Below are positions 7,990 to 17,898 of a DNA stretch of 43,046 bases, piece after piece. A model generated the notes under the pieces. That model was not told where the DNA came from, ran no database searches, and saw only the letters and a program-made list of their open reading frames with translations. The stretch is from Microbacterium sp. p3-SID336 (lineage in GTDB: Bacteria; Actinomycetota; Actinomycetes; Actinomycetales; Microbacteriaceae), in assembly GCF_025143365.1 (NCBI RefSeq), contig NZ_JALXPE010000036.1, forward strand, positions 1 through 43,046, in the 5' to 3' direction. The translations under genes were made by a program, and so were the position numbers. Positions within the stretch are counted from its first letter, which is position 1; each line of letters starts with the position of its first letter.

Positions 7990-9120
7990 CTAGGAAAGCC
8001 GCCGAATGTGCGCGTCGCGGCGCGAATCACGCGACACCGCACGAGTTACGGGCTCAAGGACCGGAGTGAGGGCGCACACACCACGGCACGACTCGCACGG
8101 CATGGCGCCGGTGCAAGAAGGGTGCGGATGCCGCCGGTACTGCGTGGGGGTGATTCCGAAGCGCTTGCGGAACCATACTGCCGCAACTCGCGCGTCGTTC
8201 CATCCGACTTGCCGGGATGCATCGGCGATCGGCAGGTCGGTTTCCTCGATCAGTCGCGTGAACTCCGTCAGGCGGGTCTCGATGAGGAACCGCATGGGGG
8301 CGACACCGACCTGCTGGGTGAAAACGCGTGTGAGATGGGCGCGGGAGACGGCCACCTCCGCGGCGAGCCTGCCGACCGTCCACGGCTCGGTCATGCGCGA
8401 GCGCAGCAGGACGACCGAGCGGCGCACGGGGCGAGCGATTGGCGGCTGCGCGAGCCGGCCGCGCACCGGGAGGACGAACCTCTCGGGCACGGCGCCGTCG
8501 TCGGCGAGCAGCGTCGGTAGGGCAATCTCGACGGCGCGGGAAAACAGAGAGATCAGTCGGGTGGTCGCGACCTCCGGTGGCGCGGTCTCGTTCACGAGGC
8601 TGATCTGGCGCCACAGCGGTTCGATGCGGTGCAGGATGTCCACGCCAGGCTGCAGCACGAGTGCCGAGCCGTCCCAGGCGTCAGGATGCACGCCCGGACG
8701 GACGCGCGTGGTGTCGGCGAGCACCCATCGCATGTGGGAGCGGAGGAAGGACTCGTCGAAGTAGAGCGTCCATAGCCGCACAGTCGGGTCTGGGCGCACT
8801 GAGCACCACATGCCGGCCCCGAGAGCCATCGCGTAGCCCGGTGTCAACTCGTGGATGCCTGTGGCTGTCTCAATATGTGCGGCGCCCTCGAGGACGTGGA
8901 CGATCTTGGCGTGCCCAAACACGGCGCGGTGGATGCGTTCGGCGCGGACGCTCTCCACCGCCGACAACGGCGGACCGGCCGGCCGGCCAATAACGTAGCC
9001 GCGGCCGGTATCGTCACGATCCCGCAGGGGTGCGACCGCATCCCGTCCGATCAATGGCGCCGTCACGCGTTCATCGACACGACCAGTTCCGTGGCCTCCG
9101 GAAGGTTGCGCCGTGGTCAC
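7990..9120 (-). CDS. AraC-family transcriptional regulator with a Cys-rich tail
   Basis: 376 residues. The GTG start overlaps the multicopper oxidase stop (GTGA at 9117-9120). Residues ~55-140 look like an AraC cupin-type sensing domain (HAKIVHVLEGAAHIETATGI, LTPGYAMALGAGMWC). The C-terminal AraC HTH domain includes WTVGRLAAEVAVSRAHLTRVF and LPIADASRQVGWNDARVAAVWF, ending with the family motif FRKRFGITPTQYRR. Beyond it the tail contains SCTGAMPCESCRGVCA, a C-x5-C-x2-C-x3-C cluster not usual for the family, which could bind Cu(I) or another soft metal (inference). It is last in the copper run, so it may control the run or the adjacent transfer operon. Confidence 0.85.
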   Translation of the reverse strand: MTTAQPSGGHGTGRVDERVTAPLIGRDAVAPLRDRDDTGRGYVIGRPAGPPLSAVESVRAERIHRAVFGHAKIVHVLEGAAHIETATGIHELTPGYAMALGAGMWCSVRPDPTVRLWTLYFDESFLRSHMRWVLADTTRVRPGVHPDAWDGSALVLQPGVDILHRIEPLWRQISLVNETAPPEVATTRLISLFSRAVEIALPTLLADDGAVPERFVLPVRGRLAQPPIARPVRRSVVLLRSRMTEPWTVGRLAAEVAVSRAHLTRVFTQQVGVAPMRFLIETRLTEFTRLIEETDLPIADASRQVGWNDARVAAVWFRKRFGITPTQYRRHPHPSCTGAMPCESCRGVCALTPVLEPVTRAVSRDSRRDAHIRRLS

Positions 9121-10640
9121 GCCCGATAGCCGATGACAGTGGTCATGCCGGTTTCGGCGTGGTAGATGTTGTGGCAGTGGGCGACCCAGAGACCTGGGTT
9201 GTCAGCGTCGAAGTCGACGGTGAGGGTCTGCTTGGGCAGGACGATCGAGGTGTCTTTCCGCGGGCCGCCACCTTCATGCTGGTAGGTGTGACCGTGTAGA
9301 TGGAATGGGTGCCACATCTCGGTGTCATTAGTGATCGTGAACCGGACGCGTTCGCCTTCGCGGATCTCGTGCGCGCCGTCGAGGGGCTGATTCATATCGA
9401 ACCGTCGCCCGTCGATGCCCCAGTCGTATTCGGCCATACCTCCGGTGAGAGTGATCGCCACGGTCCGATCGGGCTGCCGTGAGGACAGCGCAACGCTGCT
9501 ATCTGACGTCAGCAGCTGTGCGGTCCCGATCCGGCTGCTAGTGAGCTCCGGGATGCTCACATCGGCCGTCGGTGCTGCCGCGGCGCTGCCGGTGCGGATG
9601 ACGGCGAAACCGCGATCGCGTTTGCCCTCGGCCTGAGCGATGAGGGGGAACGCGCCGTCATCCAGGGTAATGATCGCGTCGTAGCGTTCGCCCATGCCGA
9701 TGAGGATGCTGTCGACTTCGACCGGTTCCACGGGGAATCCGTCGGTATGGGTGATGGTGAGCGTGTGACCGCCGATGGCGATGCGGAACGCGGTGTCGCT
9801 GCCGGCGTTGATGATCCGCAGCCGCACCTTCTCGCCGGCCCGCCCGGTGAACTGGGTCGGGTCGGCGGGGGGCTTCCCGTTGACGAGGTAGAGGGGATAG
9901 TAGACGTCGCCGGCGTCGCCGCCGAGCAGGTCGGAGGTGGCGCCCATGAGGGTGTTGCCCATCCGCATGAACATGTCGCCCATCCCGCCCATGTCGCCCA
10001 TCCCGGCGGACAGCTCGTCAAGGACGTCGTCGGGGGTGGCGGTGACGCCGTCGAGCCAGTCGTCGAGGATGATGACCCACTCGTCCTCGTACCCGCCGGG
10101 CTCGGCGGGGTCCTCGACGATCAGCGCCCCGTACAGGCCACGGTCCAGCTGCACCCCGACGTGGGGGTGAAACCAGTAGGTGCCGGGATCGGGCGCGATG
10201 AACTCGTAGTCGAAACTGGCCCCGGCCTTGATGGGCTGCTGGGTGACCGGCGGGACGCCGTCCATGTCGTTGCGCAGCGCGAGCCCGTGCCAGTGCACGG
10301 AGGTGTCCGCCTCGAGCTGGTTCCGGACGGTGGCCTTCAGAGTGTCTCCGGCGCCGAGACGGATCACGGGCGCCGGAACAGACCCGAACGCCCAGGTCGG
10401 CGCGGTCGCCCCGGCTAGGTCCAGCACGGTCGGGGCGGCGGTGAGGGTCGCGGTGGTGACCTTCCCGGTGCCGCCGCGGCGCCGCTCGGCGCCTTGGACC
10501 TGGGCGCCGTCGGGCTGCACCCAGTTCGCCGCCGGCGCGCAGGATGCCAGCGCGACCGTCGCGACGGCGCCAATGCTGACGCCGAGGAACCCTCGCCGAG
10601 TTAGGAGGAAGCGGGGGCGTGGGGCGGGCGACGGGTTCAT
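9117..10640 (-). CDS. Tat-exported multicopper oxidase
   Basis: 507 residues. The twin-arginine signal TRRGFLGVS (Arg15-Arg16) is followed by a Cys in a lipobox-like LASCAP, so the protein may be exported and lipid-anchored. All four copper-binding segments of a multicopper oxidase are present: SVHWHGLAL, TYWFHPHVGV, WHPFHLHGH and the type-1 site AHCHNIYHAETGM. A Met-rich loop (GMGDMGGMGDMFMRMGNTLMG) resembles the Cu(I)-oxidising loops of CueO/CumA-type enzymes. The likely role is oxidation of Cu(I) to less toxic Cu(II) outside the membrane. It overlaps the EamA gene upstream (ATGA) and the AraC gene downstream (GTGA), so all three are probably translationally coupled. Confidence 0.93.
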   Translation of the reverse strand: MNPSPAPRPRFLLTRRGFLGVSIGAVATVALASCAPAANWVQPDGAQVQGAERRRGGTGKVTTATLTAAPTVLDLAGATAPTWAFGSVPAPVIRLGAGDTLKATVRNQLEADTSVHWHGLALRNDMDGVPPVTQQPIKAGASFDYEFIAPDPGTYWFHPHVGVQLDRGLYGALIVEDPAEPGGYEDEWVIILDDWLDGVTATPDDVLDELSAGMGDMGGMGDMFMRMGNTLMGATSDLLGGDAGDVYYPLYLVNGKPPADPTQFTGRAGEKVRLRIINAGSDTAFRIAIGGHTLTITHTDGFPVEPVEVDSILIGMGERYDAIITLDDGAFPLIAQAEGKRDRGFAVIRTGSAAAAPTADVSIPELTSSRIGTAQLLTSDSSVALSSRQPDRTVAITLTGGMAEYDWGIDGRRFDMNQPLDGAHEIREGERVRFTITNDTEMWHPFHLHGHTYQHEGGGPRKDTSIVLPKQTLTVDFDADNPGLWVAHCHNIYHAETGMTTVIGYRA

Positions 10641-11656
10641 CGTTGTTTCCTTTCCGGCCGGGAGCGCGGGCCGTGGTTTTCGTCAGGGAGGCCGTCCGGG
10701 TCGGACGTCGCATGATCGGCGGAGGCTCGTGGGGCACGATTGCCGGTTGCCGTGACGGCCGAGGGCTCTGAGCGCCTGGATCCGATGGCGAGCAACGCCA
10801 TTGCGATAAGCACGATCACGGTCCCGATCCAGCCCCACAGGCCCGGGTCCTCGCGCAGGATCAGCAGCGACAGCAGGATCCCGAAGACCGGCACGAGCAG
10901 CGTCCACGCGGCGAGGAGGTCGAGCCGGGCACGTCCGATCTCGGTGAACCAGGCGACCGTGGTGGCGGCGGTGCCGACCAGTGATAGGAACAGCAGGGTG
11001 AGGATGAACCGGATGTTCCAGTCGATCGTGGGCGGCCCTTCTGTGACGGCTGCGGTGCCGGCGAGGATCGCACCTCCGATGAGCAGCTGAGCTGCCGCCA
11101 CGATTCGGACGTCTGCGTGCACGATCCGGCCGATGAGGGTGCCTGCGGTGATCGCGGCGGCGGACGTCAGTGAGAGCCACGCTCCGGTGCCGAGCCCGGA
11201 GGGAAGGACGATGATGAGTAGGCCGGTGAAGCCCAGGCCGATCGCGGCGATCGCGGCCGGGGTGGGACGCTCGCGGTAGAGCCACCACGCGGGCAGCAGG
11301 ATCAGGATCGGCTGCGCGTTGGCGAGCACCGTGGCGATCCCGGTCGACAGTCCGGTGGCGGCGACGAACATCGTCGCGAATGCCAGGGCGATGTTCACCA
11401 GTCCGAGGCAGCCGATCAGTGCCCATGTCTTCGGGTCGCGGGGAAGAGGTGCCCGCTGGATGCCGGCGACGGTTGCCAACGCGACCCCGGCGATGAGGGC
11501 TCTCAGTGCCGCGAGCCACAGCGGCGGGGCGTCTTGCAGGCCGACGGTGATCGCGACGAAGCACGACCCCCAGGCGAGCGTCACCCACAGCATCCGCAGC
11601 GGTCGGGGATGCCCGTGCCGGCTGGCGTGCGCGAGGGGGCGGACGACGGTGTTCAC
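10637..11656 (-). CDS. EamA/DMT-family transporter
   Basis: 339 residues from a GTG overlapping the DUF2933 stop (GTGA at 11653-11656). The upstream extension of the frame is an Arg/His-rich shadow. Ten hydrophobic helices in two EamA repeats are visible; the first starts LRMLWVTLAWGSCFVAITVGLQ, the second around LTSAAAITAGTLIGRIV, ending IGTVIVLIAMALLAIGS before a hydrophilic tail. DMT/EamA proteins export metabolites or amino acids; the substrate cannot be predicted. Its position between DUF2933 and the multicopper oxidase suggests expression with the copper genes. Confidence 0.85.
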   Translation of the reverse strand: MNTVVRPLAHASRHGHPRPLRMLWVTLAWGSCFVAITVGLQDAPPLWLAALRALIAGVALATVAGIQRAPLPRDPKTWALIGCLGLVNIALAFATMFVAATGLSTGIATVLANAQPILILLPAWWLYRERPTPAAIAAIGLGFTGLLIIVLPSGLGTGAWLSLTSAAAITAGTLIGRIVHADVRIVAAAQLLIGGAILAGTAAVTEGPPTIDWNIRFILTLLFLSLVGTAATTVAWFTEIGRARLDLLAAWTLLVPVFGILLSLLILREDPGLWGWIGTVIVLIAMALLAIGSRRSEPSAVTATGNRAPRASADHATSDPDGLPDENHGPRSRPERKQR

Positions 11657-11940
11657 GACGAGTCTCGCGTGTCGATACCGCTGTCGCCCCCGTGGCGCCG
11701 ATGATCCGAGTCGTGGCCGCCGGTGTGGTGGCGGTGGCCGAACAGGTGCATGGCGGCCATGCCGATGATCGCGACGTAGGGCAGCACTGCGACGACGTGG
11801 GGAAGGTGGTCGATGAACAGGTAGATCGCGATCCCGAGCACGGAGATCCCGATGATCAGCCACGCCGTCACAGGCATCCGTCGCCGCGGGCCGCCTTCGC
11901 CGGGATGGTCGGCGGAGTGCGGTTGGTGATCACCGGTCAT
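11653..11940 (-). CDS. DUF2933-type His-rich small membrane protein
   Basis: 95 residues with a hydrophilic N-terminus (HQPHSADHPGEGGPRRR), two membrane helices (VTAWLIIGISVLGIAIYLFI; VVAVLPYVAIIGMAAMHLFG) and a His-rich C-terminus (HRHHTGGHDSDHRRHGG). Hydrophobic core plus His tail is typical of DUF2933 proteins encoded beside bacterial copper and silver resistance genes. The tail may bind metal at the membrane surface. Its ATG lies inside the GAPDH gene (11-base overlap), and its stop overlaps the EamA start. Confidence 0.75.
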   Translation of the reverse strand: MTGDHQPHSADHPGEGGPRRRMPVTAWLIIGISVLGIAIYLFIDHLPHVVAVLPYVAIIGMAAMHLFGHRHHTGGHDSDHRRHGGDSGIDTRDSS

Positions 11941-12988
11941 GGCCTGGCTCCGCCGCCGCTGTGAGGAAGTCCTGGCGCATGCCGAGGCTCTCGTCGGTGA
12001 GGCGGATCGAGGTCGCGGCGTCGGGGACGGTGCCCGTCAGCGCGCGGATCGCGTCGATCGTCTCGGGCACGACGATGGCCTCGTTGTAGACCTGGTAGGC
12101 GAGGTAGGCCTCGCTGCCGTTCACGGTGACCAGGTCCTCCCACACCGCGACCTCCCACATGTCTCCCCGGGGGCGGCCGAGATCGCGCATCAGCTCGACG
12201 GTGGAGTTGAGGGCGACCAGGCCGTCGGACATCCGGATGAACGCGATGCGGGGCGCGGCGCGCAGAGCGTCCAGCACCTCGTCGCGGGTCGCCTCCCGGG
12301 TCAGCTGCAGCGTCCAGTAGTGGCTGTGGGTCTGCGTGTGGGCGCCTTTGGCGGCGATGGTGACGACATCGAGTCCGGGGAGCACGGTCTGTGCGTCGGG
12401 GCCCTGATGAGAGGGGATGGTCGGTTCCGGGACCATCGTGTTCATGACCCCGCCCAGGTGCGACTCCCACGGATCGGTGGCGCGGCGGATGAGCACCCCA
12501 CGGGCGCGCAGCAGGAGTCCGGCCGCATCCAGCGCGCCGAGGATCCGCACGATGCTGGTGGTGTTGCAGGAGACCACCCGGGTGCTGTCCCTGCCGATGG
12601 CGCTGGCGTAGTTGGCTTGGGCGACGAAGGAGTGGCCGGTGGTGGAGTGGGACTCGCCGCCTTGGAGGACCACCTTGACGCCGAGGGCGCGGTAGCGCTC
12701 CAGGTTCCCCGCTGCCACATGCTTGGGGGTGGTGTCGACGACCACGTCGCACTGCGCGAGAAGGTCGTCGAGCACTCCCCGTGCGGTCACGTCGGCGGCC
12801 CGCATGGCCTGCTGCGCCTCGATGGTGGAGGCGAACACGGGCAGGCGGTTCGCTGCGGACTTGATCCGCCAATCGGTGGCGATGTCCGCGACGCCGACCA
12901 GGTCCATGTCCGACTGCAGCAGGACCGCGTCGGCGACGCGCTTGCCGATGACGCCGTAGCCGTTGACACCGACTCGAATGGTGTTCAT
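11930..12988 (-). CDS. Type II (archaeal-type) glyceraldehyde-3-phosphate dehydrogenase
   Basis: 352 residues starting MNTIRVGVNGYGVIGKRVADAV, a Rossmann NAD(P)-binding segment; AGAAAGG precedes the start. The catalytic Cys is at residue 141 in VVSCNTTSIVR, very close to the Cys140 position of archaeal type II GAPDH. Length (~340-350) and the downstream sequence (IRRATDPWESHLGGVMNTMVP, THSHYWTLQL) also fit that family rather than the classical GapA (SCTTNC). The enzyme oxidises glyceraldehyde-3-P to 1,3-bisphosphoglycerate. It is unusual in bacteria and is embedded here in a copper-resistance run, possibly as a spare for a metal-inactivated chromosomal enzyme (inference). Confidence 0.88.
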   Translation of the reverse strand: MNTIRVGVNGYGVIGKRVADAVLLQSDMDLVGVADIATDWRIKSAANRLPVFASTIEAQQAMRAADVTARGVLDDLLAQCDVVVDTTPKHVAAGNLERYRALGVKVVLQGGESHSTTGHSFVAQANYASAIGRDSTRVVSCNTTSIVRILGALDAAGLLLRARGVLIRRATDPWESHLGGVMNTMVPEPTIPSHQGPDAQTVLPGLDVVTIAAKGAHTQTHSHYWTLQLTREATRDEVLDALRAAPRIAFIRMSDGLVALNSTVELMRDLGRPRGDMWEVAVWEDLVTVNGSEAYLAYQVYNEAIVVPETIDAIRALTGTVPDAATSIRLTDESLGMRQDFLTAAAEPGHDR

Positions 12989-13026
12989 GTGCGTGCCTTT
13001 CTGATGAGGGATGGGAACCGCGGCGG

Positions 13027-14672
<1,646 letters not shown>

Positions 14673-14673
<1 letters not shown>

Positions 14674-17600
14674 CAGTCGAGGCCTCCTTCGCGGTTGGTC
14701 GCGTCGCGGGCCGAGGTGCCCGGGCCGATCGCGAACGTCTTGGTCTGTCCGGCCGAGAGCGGCACGGCGACCGCGCCGACGCGCACGTGGATCGCGGGTG
14801 CTGAGCCGGCGTGCACGCGAAGCTCCAGGCTGCGGTCACGGAGCATCACGTCGACGAGGTGGCCGCGGTATCGGATCTGGAACCCGACCCGGGTGAGGTT
14901 CGGCGGCAGTCGGGGGGCGAAGACGAGCTCGTCGTCACCGAGGGCCATGCCGGCGAAGGAGCGGACGGGCAGGTCGATGGTGCCGGCCATCGCGCCGAGG
15001 TGGATCCCTTCGCGGGTGGTGCCGCCCTGGGAGTCGTCGAGATCGGCGATCAGCGCCTCGCGGAACGCGATCCAGGAGCGGGACGGGTCGATGCCGGCCA
15101 GGACGGAGGCGTTCACGACTCGGCTGAGCGTCGACCCGTTGGCGGTGCGCGCGAGGTAGTACTCGACCGTGCGGGTCAGGTCCTGCTCGGAGAACGGGTA
15201 GCCGAGCGTGGCGAGTTGCGCCCGGAGCCCGTCGTGACCGAGCAGGTAGACCAGCATGACGACGTCGGGCTGCTTGGCGAGCTTGTACCGGTTGGTGCTG
15301 TCGTTCTCGGACTCGAGGATGAGATCGAGCCGGCCGATGTTCCCGTACTCCTCGCGGTAGTGGTCCCAGTCCAGCTCCTGCAGGCTCTCGTAGCCGTCGA
15401 ACTGGGTGAGGATGCCGTCGCGGTGGAACCCCACCGCCAGTCGTGTGCTGAGCCGGGCCCATCCCGCGATCTCCTCGTCGGTGACGCGGAGCCGGTCGCG
15501 GAGGCCCTCGCCGCGGTGCCCGTGGAGCAGGGCGAGTGTCCGGGCCGCTCGCGTGGCGACCCACGAGGCGAGGACGTTGGTGTACGTGTTGTCGCGCAGG
15601 CCGCTGCCGGGAGCGTCCGGGGCGCCGTCGTGGAACTCGTCGGGTCCCATCACCCCGGCGATGTGGAAGCGGTCGGTGGCAGTGTCGTGCTCGGCGAGCG
15701 AGGCGAACAGGCGGGCGACCTCGATGATGAGCTCGCCGCCGCGTTCGGCGAGCCACTCGAGGTCGCCGGTGGCCTGGTAGTGCTGCCAGGCGTTGTAGGC
15801 GATGGCGAGGCCGACGTGGCGTTGACGGTGGGAGTTGTCCGGCATCCACCGACCGGAGCGCGGGTTGTAGAGCGCCTCGGGCGTCTCCTCGCGACCGTCG
15901 CTGCCGCTCTGCCAGGGGAAGAGAGCTCCGCGGAGTCCGGCGGCGGTCGCCGCGGCGCGGGCGGCGTCCAGTCGCCGCCAGCGGTAGTCGATCAGCGCCC
16001 GGCTGATCTCGGGCGTGCGCAGAGCGATCACGGGCAGGACGAACACCTCGTCCCAGAAGACGTGCCCCCGATACCCCTCGCCATGCAGGCCGCGGGCGGG
16101 CACCCCGGCGTCGAGCTCGACGGTGTGCGGCGAGAGGGTCTGGAGCAGGTGGAAGACGTGCAGGTTCAGGATGAGTCGGCTGTGCGTGTCGGCGTCCAGG
16201 GTGACCGCGAAGCGTTCCCAGAGTCGCCGCCACGCCGCCGCGTGGCGTTCCCGCAGCGCCTCGACGTCGCCACCGCGCTCGGTGAGCAGGGTCAGGGCGG
16301 CACCACCCGGCTCGCTGATCGCCCGATCGTGGGAGGTGTAGATCGCGGCCGTCTTGGTGAGGGTGACCGGTCGACCCTGCTCCAGAGGGATGCGGAACTC
16401 CCGGGTGGGCTGCGATGGCGTGTCGATGCGGTGATCGGTCGCGCTGTCGGTTCCGGTGAGGGTCGTGCGGACGGCGGTGGCGATGTGGACCCGGCTCTGT
16501 CGGGTCCGCACCTCGCAGAGGGTGGTGTCGCCGACGTGGCGGAACGTCGGCTGCGTGAGGTGGGTGGCGTCCGATCCGAGGTACGCGGCCACGTTGCTGT
16601 TGCGCACCCCGGCGTCGATCCCGGCGCGGAGGGTGACCGTGCCGCTCCAGTCGGGGGCGGTGAGCGTGGTCTCCAGCACGGCCAGGTGAGGTTCGTCCAG
16701 GGAGGTGAACGTCGTCTGCACGAAGTCGAGTCGATCCCCGTTCCCAGCGGTGAGGACCGCGCGGCGGACGACCAGGCCGCGGCGCAGGTCGAGCTCGCGT
16801 TGTTCGCTGTGCGTCACGACCTGGCCGGTGGACAGCCACGGCCCGTCTCCGATGCGGAGGTCCACCGGAAGCCAGTTGGGCGTGTTGACGAGATGCTCCT
16901 CCTCGAGCTCGCGCCCGTGGATGGTGCTCGCCAGTCGGTTGTACACGGCGGCGAGGTAGGTGCCGGGATAGTGGATGCCGTCGTCGTGGTGCTCGGGCCG
17001 GGCGCCACGGGTGGCCAGGTAGCCGTTGCCCAGCGCGGTGAGCGCCTCCCGGTGCCCTTCGTGCGCGGGGTCGAAGCCGTCGTAGACCAGCTGCCACGGA
17101 TCCGTGGTGGAGACGCCCAGGTCGAGCTCGGCGACATCGGCCAGGACGAGGTCGGCGCCCGCGGCCTCGAGCTGCTCCCGCGCTCCGGCGCGGTCGATGC
17201 CGACGACGAAGCCGAAGCCTCCGCGCCTCGCGGCCGCTACGCCGGCGACCGAGTCCTCGACGACCGCGGTGCGGGCCGCGGCGACACCCAGTCGCCGGGC
17301 CGCCTCCACGAACATGGCGGGATCCGGCTTGCCTTTCAGGTGGTGCGTGAGCGCGATCCGGCCGTCCACCACGGTGTCGAAGCAGCCGGCCAGTCCTGCG
17401 GCGGCGAGCATCTGCTGCGCGTTCCGGCTCGCGGTGACCAGCCCGACCGGCACGGCCGCGTCCCGCAGGCGATGCAGCAGCGCCGCCGTGCCCGGATAGA
17501 CCCGCAGCCCACGGGTGTCCAGCTCCGCCAGGAACAGCTCGTTCTTGCGCGCCGCGAGCCCCGCGATCGTCCACGCCGTTGGTGGGTCGTCGGGATCTCC

Positions 17601-17879
17601 GGCGTCCAGGGCGATCCCACGGGCCGTCAGGTACGCCGATACCCCGTCCTCGCGGGTTCGCCCGTCCACATAGCGGCGGTAGTCGGCGACCGGGTCGAAG
17701 GTCGTCTCGGGGTCGTCCACCTGCACACGCGGGTCTCGCAGCACCTCGTCGAACAGCTGCTTCCACGCGGCGGCATGGATCGCGGCGGTGTTCGTGACCA
17801 CCCCGTCCATGTCGAACAGCACCGCGTCGTAGACGGCATCGAGGTGGTGAGTCCCGTGCTCTGCGGGCCGCGGAGTCAT
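14673..17879 (-). CDS. Fused beta-phosphoglucomutase (HAD) - GH65 glycoside phosphorylase
   Basis: 1068 residues. Residues ~15-250 are a HAD beta-phosphoglucomutase: catalytic DMDGVVTNTAAIH (Asp23, Asp25), VGLVTASRN, and HHLKGKPDP followed by VVEDSVAGVAAARRGG. Residues ~260-1050 are a family 65 (maltose/trehalose/kojibiose) phosphorylase, with FWDEVFVLPV, GPDEFHDGAPDAP carrying the likely catalytic Glu, LAKQPDVVML (phosphate-binding region) and a C-terminal beta domain. The fusion would split an alpha-disaccharide with phosphate to beta-glucose-1-P and convert that to glucose-6-P, conserving one ATP. Separate genes are the common arrangement; fusions are known in actinobacteria. Substrate linkage cannot be told. 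It lies 19 bases after the ATPase gene and overlaps the ABC1 gene. Confidence 0.92.
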
Positions 17880-17898
17880 CGCGGCGCCTCGCGTCCGG

